Assembly: GCA_022448955.1 (NCBI GenBank)
Contig: JAKVCU010000005.1
Coordinates: forward strand, 1 to 64,000
Source: Saprospiraceae bacterium
Lineage (GTDB): Bacteria; Bacteroidota; Bacteroidia; Chitinophagales; Saprospiraceae
DNA: 64,000 nucleotides
Direction: 5' to 3'
The position numbers and the translations under genes were made by a program. Below, in pieces: positions 24,877-33,187 of the stretch. Positions within the stretch are counted from its first letter, which is position 1; every line of letters starts with the position of its first letter. The notes under the pieces are model-generated. The model was given only the letters and a program-made list of their open reading frames with translations, was not told the DNA's origin and made no database searches.

Positions 24877-26229
24877 ATGAAGCAAATTCTCATCACGATA
24901 AGTCTATTTTCTCTTTGTATCCTATCTTCTAATGCCCAAAATTGGAAAATTCTTTTTGATGGTTCCGACTTAGCACAATGGGAGAAAAGAGGAGGCAATG
25001 CTATTTATGAGGTTCAAGAGGGGGCGATTGTAGGTACCGCCGTACCGAATACCCCCAATACCTTTTTATGTACCAAAGAAAAGTTTTCAGATTTTATTTT
25101 AGAATTGGAAGTGCTGCTCCCTAATGACTTGAACTCAGGAGTACAATTTCGATCTAATGTGCATGAGAAAGGCTATGTATTTGGCTATCAATGTGAAATA
25201 GATCCTTCTAAACGTCGATTCACAGCAGGTATTTATGATGAATCACGAAGAGGATGGCTCTATCCGCTTAGTCGCAACCCTAAAGCACAAGATGCTTTTG
25301 AAATGGCGAAGTGGAATAGCATACGTATTGAATGCTTGGGCAATGAAATGCGTACTTACATAAATGGGCAAATGGCTTCTAATCTGATAGATGATGAAAC
25401 GGCCAAAGGTTTTTTGGGTTTGCAGGTACATAGCATTGGCGATAAAAGTCAAGAAGGCTTTAAGGTAATGTGGAAAAACATTCGCATCCTTTCGGAAAAT
25501 GTAAAACAGTACCGTTGGCCGACTGATCCTGATGTTCCGCAAATTAGCTACTTAAAAAATCAATTAACGGATTGGGAAAAAGCCCATGGTTGGCAATTGC
25601 TTTGGGATGGCCAAACTTCTGATGGATGGAGAGCTGCTACCCATGAAGCATTTCCAGATAATGCTTGGAAGATGGATAATGGAGAACTTACAGTGCTAGG
25701 AATGCAACAAAAAAGCTCAGGTGATATCATCACTGAAGAGCGCTTCAGTAATTTCGAATTAGAATTAGAATTTAAGGTACCTAAAAAAGGGAATAGTGGC
25801 ATCAAGTATTTTGTCAATCCTGATTTAAATGAAGGGAGAGGATCCACTATTGGTTGTGAGTTCCAAATATTAGATGACCGGAACCATCCAGATGCCCTTC
25901 TTGGAAAAAAAGGAAATCGAACCGTAGGTTCTTTATACGATCTTATTTCAGCCGATAATCTCACCACGCCAGGTAGAGGAAAGCAATTTAAAGGTATTGA
26001 TCGTTGGAACAAAGCAAGAATTGTCGTAAAAGATGGAAATGTAGAACATTGGTTAAATAATGAAAAAACGGTCACCTACAATCGCTTCTCACAAATCTTT
26101 CAATCTCTAATCAATTACAGTAAATTTGAAAACAACGATCATTTTGGTCAGTGGCCGGAAGGTGCCATCTTATTACAAGACCACGGAGATATGGTTAGCT
26201 TTAGAAGCATAAAAATTAGAAGACTATAA
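24877..26229 (+). CDS. Secreted protein with two DUF1080 domains
   Basis: This 450-residue protein has a signal peptide (LITISLFSLCILSSNAQ) and two tandem DUF1080 (3-keto-disaccharide hydrolase/LamG-like) domains. Domain 1 covers about residues 22-205 (WKILFDGSDLAQWEKRGGNA ... NSGVQFRSN ... GLQVHSIGD). Domain 2 covers about residues 235-450 (WQLLWDGQTSDGWRAA ... NSGIKYFVNP ... WNKARIVVKDGNVEHWLN ... GAILLQDHGDMVSFRSIKI). The family includes hydrolases of 3-keto-glycosides in the periplasm. No partnering oxidoreductase is nearby, so the substrate is open. It is monocistronic, followed by a small hairpin. Confidence 0.88.
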   Translation: MKQILITISLFSLCILSSNAQNWKILFDGSDLAQWEKRGGNAIYEVQEGAIVGTAVPNTPNTFLCTKEKFSDFILELEVLLPNDLNSGVQFRSNVHEKGYVFGYQCEIDPSKRRFTAGIYDESRRGWLYPLSRNPKAQDAFEMAKWNSIRIECLGNEMRTYINGQMASNLIDDETAKGFLGLQVHSIGDKSQEGFKVMWKNIRILSENVKQYRWPTDPDVPQISYLKNQLTDWEKAHGWQLLWDGQTSDGWRAATHEAFPDNAWKMDNGELTVLGMQQKSSGDIITEERFSNFELELEFKVPKKGNSGIKYFVNPDLNEGRGSTIGCEFQILDDRNHPDALLGKKGNRTVGSLYDLISADNLTTPGRGKQFKGIDRWNKARIVVKDGNVEHWLNNEKTVTYNRFSQIFQSLINYSKFENNDHFGQWPEGAILLQDHGDMVSFRSIKIRRL

Positions 26230-26334
26230 ATTCTTTAAGCTTCATGCAACCCTTTTATTTTCCTTCTGTCTATATATATGGCTGGTTGTTTAAAACGTTT
26301 GTATTACGATAATCAGCTACTTGTAAGATCTTTG

Positions 26335-26354
26335 AGCAAAACCACGGTTTTGCT
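26335..26354 (+). terminator. Hairpin, possible terminator
   Basis: AGCAAAACC-AC-GGTTTTGCT is a 9-bp perfect stem with a 2-nt gap, about 106 bp downstream of the DUF1080 stop. The following sequence is only moderately T-rich (GTTATTT), so termination is plausible but not certain. Confidence 0.4.
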
Positions 26355-26496
26355 GTTATTTCACCCGACTGATTTTTGACTATTTTCTAAATTGTTGAAA
26401 AGAAAAACCACACATTACCTAGGCGCTATTTTGGACTAACTTAACTTGCGCGGGTCAGAAGCATAAGCTTGCTTCGTTTAAAGCAAATCTAAGATA

Positions 26497-27042
26497 TTGG
26501 ATTACGCCAGCACACACAAGGACATTATTGAGAAATGCAAAAAAGGAAATCGCCAAGCACAGTTTGAACTCTACCGCTTGTATTCTAAAGCTATGTATAA
26601 TGTATGCTTAAGAATGGTAAATAACGAACAAGATGCGGAAGATTTACTTCAAAATTCATTCGTTGATGTGTTTACGAAATTACATTCGTTTCGCTACCAA
26701 TCTGCTGTTGGGGCATGGATAAAGCGAATAGTAATCAACAACTGCATCAATTATTTGAAAAAGAATCGACTCTATATTGAAGAGTTGAATGACCGGCATT
26801 CGGATACGATCTTTGATGAAGGCGTTTCTAATTATGAGTCTCCTTCTTTAAGTGTTGATAAAGTCAAAGTTGCTATCGCTCATTTGCCGGAAGGCTATAG
26901 AGTAGTGTTTTCGCTCTATCTGTTTGAAGGCTACGACCACAAGGAAATCGCTAGTATACTTGATATCTCGGAAGCCACTTCAAAGTCTCAGTATAGTCGT
27001 GCAAAAAAGAAATTAAGAGAAATTATCGTTTCCACTGTTTAA
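26497..27042 (+). CDS. ECF RNA polymerase sigma factor
   Basis: This 181-residue protein starts at a TTG codon (MDYASTHKDIIEKCKKGNRQ...). Region 2 is ELYRLYSKAMYNVCLRMVNNEQDAEDLLQNSFVDVFTKL. A central region (SAVGAWIKRIVINNCINYLKK) follows, and region 4 is AIAHLPEGYRVVFSLYLFEGYDHKEIASILDISEATSKSQYSRAKKKLREII. It heads a three-gene operon with a membrane protein that fits the anti-sigma role and an exported DUF4097-like protein, an arrangement widespread in Bacteroidota. It may respond to envelope stress. Confidence 0.9.
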   Translation: MDYASTHKDIIEKCKKGNRQAQFELYRLYSKAMYNVCLRMVNNEQDAEDLLQNSFVDVFTKLHSFRYQSAVGAWIKRIVINNCINYLKKNRLYIEELNDRHSDTIFDEGVSNYESPSLSVDKVKVAIAHLPEGYRVVFSLYLFEGYDHKEIASILDISEATSKSQYSRAKKKLREIIVSTV

Positions 27043-27101
27043 AGTAAAATTTACTTGTTTAAACTTTAGGAATGTGCAAAAGGTAATCAAACAAGGTGAA
27101 C

Positions 27102-27656
27102 ATGAAAAATTTAGATAAATTAGAACAATTCATTAATAATAATCGAGCAGATTTCGAGGATGCTGTACCTAGTTTAAAAGCCTGGGCAGAAATTGATAAG
27201 GTTATCAGTGCTCAGCGACCAAAGGTCATTAGTCTTCGCCAAGGATTAGCTGTTGCAGCCTCTGTTGTTATTTTATTAGTAGCAGGAGCCTCTTTCGGTA
27301 TATTTATGACCAAGAGCGCTGACAATAATTTGACGGCTCAACTATCCGAGATCGCGCCAGATTTTATAGAAGCAGAACAATACTATCAGCAAACAATTAA
27401 TCGCAAATATCAGCAATTAGCGAGCTATCCGCATGATCAAACAATAGAAGATGACCTTTCACAGCTTGATGATTTAATGAATGAATTAAAAGAAGAGTTA
27501 GTTATCGCTCCAAAAGGAAAAGAAGAAGAAATAGTAGAGCGTCTGATTGAGTCTTACCAAATCAAAATAAGCGTTCTAGAACGAGTGCTCGAGCGCATTC
27601 AGTCAACGCAACCACAACAAAATTCAAAACCTAAGGATAATGAGATTAGTATATAA
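27102..27656 (+). CDS. Membrane protein, probable anti-sigma factor
   Basis: From the ATG at 27102 (MKNLDKLEQFINNNRADFED...) the product is 184 residues. The cytoplasmic N-terminus LEQFINNNRADFEDAVPSLKAWAEID is typical of short Bacteroidota anti-sigma proteins. One membrane span follows (GLAVAASVVILLVAGASFGIFM), then a periplasmic helical part that is likely coiled coil (TAQLSEIAPDFIEAEQYYQQTINRKYQQL ... LIESYQIKISVLERVLERI). It has no FecR or zinc motif. It lies 59 bp after the sigma gene and overlaps the next gene by 17 bp. Confidence 0.8.
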   Translation: MKNLDKLEQFINNNRADFEDAVPSLKAWAEIDKVISAQRPKVISLRQGLAVAASVVILLVAGASFGIFMTKSADNNLTAQLSEIAPDFIEAEQYYQQTINRKYQQLASYPHDQTIEDDLSQLDDLMNELKEELVIAPKGKEEEIVERLIESYQIKISVLERVLERIQSTQPQQNSKPKDNEISI

Positions 27657-28764
27657 GTTTTCGCTTGCGCTCTTTTGCCTAGCGATATCCTACGCTTCGC
27701 TGCATGCGGAGGGGTGGGGAGAGTATAATAAAACTGTAAAGAAGGAGTTCGCTATTAGCTCCAATGGAACGGTTTATTTAGCTAATAAATATGGCAAAGT
27801 AGATGTTAAAACCTGGGATAGAAATCGAGTAAAGCTAGATATCCTTATATCCGTTCGTACTAGCAGTGAAAGTAATGCTCAAAGGGTTTTTAACCGCATC
27901 AATATTAACTTTTCTAACACTTCAAATCTTGTAAAAGCGATCACCGAAATAGAGCCTAAAAAAAGTAACTCTATTTTTGGAATCTGGGGTAATGATAAAA
28001 GTGATTATACCATAGATTATGAAATCTATCTTCCCGTAAGCTGCCAATTAGAGCTCAATAACAAATATGGAGATGTGTATATAGATAAAATGAATGCGCC
28101 TATCAGTATAAATATTGCACATGGCAGTTTCAAGATAGATGGTAGCTCTGATGATGTAAGAGTAGATGTAAAACACTCCAATGGTACACTAGGTACTGGT
28201 AAGAACGTCTATTTTTCTATCAAGCATTCTAACTTAAAATTAATTCGCGCAGAGGATGTGGAGTTTTCAAGCAAACACTCTAATATAAGTATCGAAAAAG
28301 CTAATTCTATTCGTTGCGCCTCCAAATATGACAACTACATCATCGAATCTGCTCGTAAAATTCGCAATAGCGGTAAATATGATAATTTTGAAATTGGTAG
28401 TGTAGATGAGATCAGTATTTCTGCAAAGTACACCAATTTAAGAGCATTAGAGGTCAATCAATCTATTGACTTTAATATGGAACATGGTGGCGGCACTATT
28501 AGAAAGCTAAGCCGCAACTTTACAGACGTACAATTAGATGGACGGCATTCGGATTTTAGAATTGGGCTCCAATCCGGAACTAGCTTCCATTTAGAAGCAC
28601 TTGGCGAATATGCTGGTATTCGATACCCCTCTGATCTAATAACGACTTATGAATTAGAAAAAGGAAATAAACACGAAGTTAAAGGGTACATGGGGAATTC
28701 CAATACCAAAAAGAAAATTCGTGCGGGATTAAGTTATGGCGGCCTAAGAATCACTAAAGATTAA
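27640..28764 (+). CDS. Exported DUF4097-like beta-helix protein
   Basis: This 374-residue protein has a signal peptide (FSLALFCLAISYASLHA) and repeated right-handed beta-helix-like turns with KHSN, KYDN and KYTN at the corners: VKHSNGTL, IKHSNLKLI, SKHSNISI, SKYDNYII, GKYDNFEI, AKYTNLRA. The opening (KTVKKEFAISSNGTVYLANKYGKVDVKTWDRNRVKL) is typical of DUF4097-type proteins (NKYG.V.V..W). It is presumably the exported output of the sigma/anti-sigma operon. Molecular function unknown; an adhesin-like or envelope-stress role is inference. Confidence 0.78.
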   Translation: MRLVYKFSLALFCLAISYASLHAEGWGEYNKTVKKEFAISSNGTVYLANKYGKVDVKTWDRNRVKLDILISVRTSSESNAQRVFNRININFSNTSNLVKAITEIEPKKSNSIFGIWGNDKSDYTIDYEIYLPVSCQLELNNKYGDVYIDKMNAPISINIAHGSFKIDGSSDDVRVDVKHSNGTLGTGKNVYFSIKHSNLKLIRAEDVEFSSKHSNISIEKANSIRCASKYDNYIIESARKIRNSGKYDNFEIGSVDEISISAKYTNLRALEVNQSIDFNMEHGGGTIRKLSRNFTDVQLDGRHSDFRIGLQSGTSFHLEALGEYAGIRYPSDLITTYELEKGNKHEVKGYMGNSNTKKKIRAGLSYGGLRITKD

Positions 28765-28791
28765 GTAATTGTTTATATCATGTTTAGCAAA

Positions 28792-28823
28792 GCCAATTCC
28801 GTTGTTCGGGATTGGCCTTTTTT
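28792..28823 (+). terminator. Rho-independent terminator of the sigma operon
   Basis: GCCAATTCCG (28792-28801) pairs with CGGGATTGGC (28807-28816) with one G-T pair and a TTGTT loop, followed by CTTTTTTG. Confidence 0.88.
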
Positions 28824-28910
28824 GTAGCTGTACGGAATTTTTCTATTTTAGAGCGTATTTAGAAATTTGTTCTTTCAGTAGATTCCAGTAGTGCCACTGT
28901 TTATTATGCA

Positions 28911-29269
28911 TTGAAACAGAGATTAATTAATAAACATAATCAACGAAAGTGTGATATTATTGAAACAGGACCATGGAATGAAACGATAGAAATATTCTAT
29001 ACTGAGCAAATAGCTACCGCTCTGCTCACAACAAATGAAGCGTACCAACTAGATGGTATAATTGTTTTAGAGGATAGTATCCTTATTGCAACTGAATTCA
29101 TCTCTACTGATTTTAACGACAATTACCTAAAAGACTTAGAAGAACATAAAGTGCAACTCAAATCAGAGTTTGACCACTTGGAAGGTAAAAAAGGGGGATA
29201 ATATATTAAGGCGTATCGATAATGAAGATTATTCAAATGACATTATGCAGAAATATATTAATGATTCAT
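28911..29269 (+). pseudogene. Small unrecognised gene with a probable frameshift
   Basis: A TTG at 28911 opens a 96-codon frame (LKQRLINKHNQRKCDIIETG...) ending at EGKKGG after an A6G5 run near 29189. Shifting by one base at this run lets the protein continue as GDNILRRIDNEDYSNDIMQK and on to a stop at 29269, with similar charged composition. The gene therefore looks like one ORF of about 118 codons with an indel. No ATG exists between the preceding in-frame stop (28860) and 28911. Function unknown; expression is uncertain. The rest of the gap to 29477 shows no further feature. Confidence 0.45.
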
Positions 29270-29477
29270 AACGTGCTGGTAGTGTTGTTATTCAAAAGGC
29301 CTAAAAAACTATTTACAACAAGCTGTAAAAATGCATTTTTTGCAACGCTAAGTATATCCGTAAGGTCAATCAATGAATTCCAATACGATCTTTGTTTTAC
29401 GTAAGAATTACTTTTTAATCTAAAGAGGTTTGTTTTTCTGCTTTAAGAATCTGATCATAACACAAAAAAGATAGCAG

Positions 29478-30878
29478 ATGAAAGTACAATTCTGTGGTGC
29501 AGCACAAGCAGTGACTGGAAGTTCGCATTTAATTACTTTGGATAGTGGATTCAAAATTCTATTAGACTGCGGCTTATACCAAGGTCGTTCAGCAGATATG
29601 AAGCATTTTAATGAAAATTGGTTGTTCAAACCCGCTGAAATTGACTGTGTTATTCTTTCTCATGCCCATATTGACCATAGTGGCCGTTTGCCCAAATTAA
29701 TCAAAGATGGTTTCCATGGAAATATTTATGCTACCCATGCTACGCGAAGCCTCTGCTCCATCATGCTTCTAGATAGTGCCAAGATACACGAAAGAGATGC
29801 TGCATATTTTAATAAAAGACAAGGAAAAAAGGGAAAAAAGATAAGTCGTGAACCACTTTATACCGCAAAAGATGTCACTGACACTATGGAACGATTTTGC
29901 GGAAATTCATACAAACGTTGGTTTAAGATTCATGAAAATGTAGAAGTCCTATTTCGAGATGCTGGCCATATCTTGGGTAGTGCAAATGTCACCCTAAAAA
30001 TTCATGAAAATGGTCAGACTACTTACTTTGGCTTCACAGGGGATATTGGTCGCCCGAATCGTCCGATATTACGTGATCCACAGCCTATGCCAAAGGTAGA
30101 TTATCTTATTTGCGAAAGCACCTATGGTCATAAAGAACACTTATCAGGAGCAACTGAACTAGATAAGTTTTTAGCAGTTATTCAGCAGACTTGCGTGAAA
30201 AAGAAAGGGAAGTTAATCATTCCTGCATTTAGTGTTGGACGAACGCAAGAGATTGTATATATGCTCGACCAATTAGAGACCGCAGGGAAACTGCCTCGGA
30301 TTCCGGTATATGTCGATAGCCCATTAGCAGTAAATGCAACCATGATTTTTGGAGCGCACCCGGAGTGTTTCGATAATGATTTGAATGAATATCTATTAAT
30401 TGATGATAATCCTTTTGGATTTAACAACTTACATTATGTTCGACAAGTGGAAGTTTCAAAAACTTTAAATAGCACTAACGATCCTTGCATCATTATTAGC
30501 TCTTCAGGAATGATGAATGCTGGAAGAGTGAAACATCACCTCTTTAACAGTATTGACAATCAGAAAAATACCATCTTGATCGTAGGTTATTGCTCGCCAG
30601 AAACACCTGGTGGAAAACTGCGCGCAGGAAAAGAAGAAGTCAAATTATTTGGTGAAATAAAAAGCGTAAAGGCTGAAATCCAAATTATGGATTCTTTTTC
30701 TGCTCATGCTGATCGGCTAGAAATTATGGACTTCCTAAAAAATCAAAGAGACAAAACGAAGAAAGTGTTTCTTGTACATGGTACAATAGAACGACAGGAA
30801 GTGCTGAAAGAACATCTTCTAAGGGTAGGCTTCAAAGGAGTAGAAATCCCTGAATTGGCTCAAGAATACCTCTTATAA
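29478..30878 (+). CDS. Beta-CASP metallo-beta-lactamase RNase (Ysh1/CPSF-like)
   Basis: This 466-residue cytoplasmic protein has the metallo-beta-lactamase motif SHAHIDHSG, then RDAGHILGSANV, GFTGDIGRPNRPIL, ESTYGH, the beta-CASP motifs (IPAFSVGRTQEIVYML; IISSSGMMNAGRVKHHL; GYCSPETPGGKL) and C-terminal SFSAHADRLEIMDFL and VHGTIERQEVL. These zinc endo/exoribonucleases process RNA. The family (COG1236-type) is widespread in Bacteroidota and usually monocistronic. The zinc ligands are all in place, so it should be active. The exact RNA targets are unknown. Confidence 0.9.
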   Translation: MKVQFCGAAQAVTGSSHLITLDSGFKILLDCGLYQGRSADMKHFNENWLFKPAEIDCVILSHAHIDHSGRLPKLIKDGFHGNIYATHATRSLCSIMLLDSAKIHERDAAYFNKRQGKKGKKISREPLYTAKDVTDTMERFCGNSYKRWFKIHENVEVLFRDAGHILGSANVTLKIHENGQTTYFGFTGDIGRPNRPILRDPQPMPKVDYLICESTYGHKEHLSGATELDKFLAVIQQTCVKKKGKLIIPAFSVGRTQEIVYMLDQLETAGKLPRIPVYVDSPLAVNATMIFGAHPECFDNDLNEYLLIDDNPFGFNNLHYVRQVEVSKTLNSTNDPCIIISSSGMMNAGRVKHHLFNSIDNQKNTILIVGYCSPETPGGKLRAGKEEVKLFGEIKSVKAEIQIMDSFSAHADRLEIMDFLKNQRDKTKKVFLVHGTIERQEVLKEHLLRVGFKGVEIPELAQEYLL

Positions 30879-30882
30879 AAAA

Positions 30883-30916
30883 TAGAGATATAAGCTAATA
30901 TACGCTTACATCTCTA
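30883..30916 (-). terminator. Terminator of the gene at 30935-31663
   Basis: TAGAGATATAAGC (30883-30895) pairs with GCTTACATCTCTA (30904-30916) with one mismatch. On the minus strand the hairpin is followed by TTTTTT. It also lies just after the plus-strand RNase gene. Confidence 0.65.
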
Positions 30917-30934
30917 CCGTAGCCATGGAATAAA

Positions 30935-31663
30935 TTACTCTTCTTTGGTATTCTGAATTTTATTAAGCACCAGTGCCGCTTTCATCAAGAAATCGTCGTG
31001 GTGCTCTGTATATTCATTATACACCATCATTAACCTTGCTGCATCAAAAGATGCAGATTTTGGCTGAATTTGTCTAGCAGCAATTGGATGCAACCAATAC
31101 TCCAGATTATTACTTCTTAGATAACTTCTATCGTAATCAAAATTGATGACTACCGCTAACTTATTCAAAGAGAAAAGGTAATCCGTCTCTTTGTTTAAAT
31201 CTTTTTGGATATCGATAATATTGAATCGATCGAACCTTACACCTGTACGTTCACAAAGGAAAATATCACGGCGACCATCAAATACGATAATGTCTCTAAA
31301 ACGGTACTTTTTAAAGTTTCTCATTAAAAAGCTCCGAATAGGCATTTTAGTAGGATGAAGTTGCTTAAAGTTATACTGCAAAGCTCTATCATCTAACCTA
31401 AACTCTTCATCGTAGGGTTTTCTTCTTCTTGTACGGAGGTTGATAACTTCCCTTGCTCTTCCAATCGTATGTCCTAGCTCATTTACCTTTGAAAAAACGC
31501 TTACGATGTCCACGTTTGCATTATTGACCCAACTTTCTAAGAAAATCTTGTTGGACCCTTGTTCAAAAATTAATAATGATACTTCGGCGATTGCATAGAA
31601 ATTAGGGTACCCACCGTAAATATTGCCATACTTTAATTCTAAAAACGCTATGTTATTGTTCAC
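30935..31663 (-). CDS. Uncharacterised protein, possibly exonuclease-like fold
   Basis: This 242-residue protein has a GTG start and no signal peptide or membrane span. The opening IAFLELKYGNIYGGYPNFYAIAEVSLLIFEQGS and the middle IVFDGRRDIFLCERTGVRFDRFNIIDIQKDL have the spacing of a DEDD-type 3'-5' exonuclease fold (L-E-L in place of D-x-E; FDGRRD in place of the second Asp motif; NIID for a third). However, the canonical catalytic aspartates are not all present, so this is a weak structural guess. It may be a catalytically inactive relative. The neighbours (an RNase gene and an aminopeptidase gene) do not clarify its role. Function unknown. Confidence 0.55.
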   Translation of the reverse strand: MNNNIAFLELKYGNIYGGYPNFYAIAEVSLLIFEQGSNKIFLESWVNNANVDIVSVFSKVNELGHTIGRAREVINLRTRRRKPYDEEFRLDDRALQYNFKQLHPTKMPIRSFLMRNFKKYRFRDIIVFDGRRDIFLCERTGVRFDRFNIIDIQKDLNKETDYLFSLNKLAVVINFDYDRSYLRSNNLEYWLHPIAARQIQPKSASFDAARLMMVYNEYTEHHDDFLMKAALVLNKIQNTKEE

Positions 31664-31961
31664 GGTTTAAGGATGTTAATGTGTTTTCGAAAAATGTTCT
31701 CTCTCATTGTTTAAGCATTTACTAATGCTGAATAATTTTAGTGCTATACTTAGTGTTTCTTATGCAATTTATGCATTTTCTAAACGTCAATGTTAGTATT
31801 CACCTCAAAAAAAATGAGATAAAAAGGTAGTGAATGCTAATACCAAAATTTTTGGGGTCATAATATTAAACATCCCTTACAAAACTGATTTGCAAATGGT
31901 TAGATTGTTAGATTTACAAATTAACTGCAAATCTCTCTAATTGTTGATGAATTTCAACAAT

Positions 31962-33062
31962 TTAAAAGAGAAAAACACCATTTTCGTAAATTTTTTCGTC
32001 ATCTGCAAGTATTATTCCACCATTTCTCATTTCTGTGATCATATCCCAGTGGATAGTAGATTGATTTTTACCTCCTGCCTGTAAATATGATTGTCCAATT
32101 GCCATGTGTACGGTACCACCTATTTTTTCATCAAATAGGATGTTTTTTGTCAATTTATCAATATTGTAATTGGTGCCAATTGCAGCTTCTCCAAAGCGCC
32201 TTGCACCTTCTATTTGAAATACTTGATCTAAAAAATCTTTCCCTCTTTTTGCTTCCCACTTTTCGATCCATCCATCTTTTACCCATAAGGTCACATCCTC
32301 TACTTCATGTCCCATATATACCCCAGGAAAGGAAAAGTGAATTACACCATTTACTGAATCCTCCACTGGTGAAGTATAAACCTCTCCGGAAGGCATATTA
32401 GTTTGTCCATCTGAATTAATCCATGTTCTTCCTTTTGTTGAGAATTCAATATCAATACCCTCCCCTAAATATCTAATTTTTGTACGCTTATTCAACAAAT
32501 CAACCATTTTTTGCTGACTATTTCTCACATCTAGCCATGCTTGAATAGGATCTTCTTCATTCAGTTTGCATGCATTGAAAATAAATTCTTCGTATTCTTC
32601 AAGAGACATACCCGCTTCTTGGGCATTAGCAATGGTGGGAAATTGACAAAGGTTGCGTTTAAGATCGCGTGTGGCGGTTCGCTCAAAATAAGTCTTTAAA
32701 ATGTGCTTCTGGGACTCCTTCCTAATTTTTGATTTTTCAGGCTGGATATTCTGGTCTTCACGAAGATTGAAAGGTGCTCGGATATACAAAAAACAATCAA
32801 ACTCATTGATTGCTTTATTGTAAAGAGTAGGCATGTGAAGCAACTGCTGATCATTAATCGCTTCATTTAATAGGATCCGATTTTTCTCTCTAAAATCCAA
32901 CTCTACTTCGACAATACCACCTGCTCGGATCACGGCACGATAGACCTCACGAGCTAGTGATTCAGCTAGTGTAGTGGTGCGTACATATACCTTTTCTCCT
33001 TCTTTTACATCCAGGCAATAACGTACTAATAAATCGGCATATTTCGAAAGCATACTTTTCAT
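31962..33062 (-). CDS. M29-family metalloaminopeptidase
   Basis: This 366-residue protein matches the M29 (thermophilic aminopeptidase, AmpS) family over its length. Landmarks are KYADLLVRYCLDVKEGEKVYVR at the start, GRTWINSDGQTNMPSGEVYTSPVEDSVNG (the Glu in PSGE is a metal ligand), FGEAAIGTNYNID (second ligand Glu), GGTVHMAIGQSY (His ligand) and IHWDMI (Asp ligand). It would cleave N-terminal residues from peptides in the cytoplasm. The ATG at 33053 (MLSKYADLL) is an alternative start. It is a single gene; the 298-bp gap downstream has only a TTAG-ATTCAC inverted repeat around 31794-31842. Confidence 0.9.
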   Translation of the reverse strand: MKSMLSKYADLLVRYCLDVKEGEKVYVRTTTLAESLAREVYRAVIRAGGIVEVELDFREKNRILLNEAINDQQLLHMPTLYNKAINEFDCFLYIRAPFNLREDQNIQPEKSKIRKESQKHILKTYFERTATRDLKRNLCQFPTIANAQEAGMSLEEYEEFIFNACKLNEEDPIQAWLDVRNSQQKMVDLLNKRTKIRYLGEGIDIEFSTKGRTWINSDGQTNMPSGEVYTSPVEDSVNGVIHFSFPGVYMGHEVEDVTLWVKDGWIEKWEAKRGKDFLDQVFQIEGARRFGEAAIGTNYNIDKLTKNILFDEKIGGTVHMAIGQSYLQAGGKNQSTIHWDMITEMRNGGIILADDEKIYENGVFLF

Positions 33063-33187
33063 GTATGTGATTCTTTTCCGTGTGCTCTTATTTGTTGTTT
33101 TCCAGCTCGTTGTTCAACGGAGCCCTTAATCGTCAACTATAAAATTTCTTTTTCGTTGCATTACGATAATAAAGTACAAATGTTCCA

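Noticed and set aside
25560-26075. Minus-strand open frame opposite the DUF1080 gene
   Set aside because: It is a shadow of a clear DUF1080 domain with normal family motifs in the plus frame.
29222-29404. Second small ORF after the frameshifted gene
   Set aside because: The frame shows no conserved pattern and is partly explained by the frameshift continuation to 29269.
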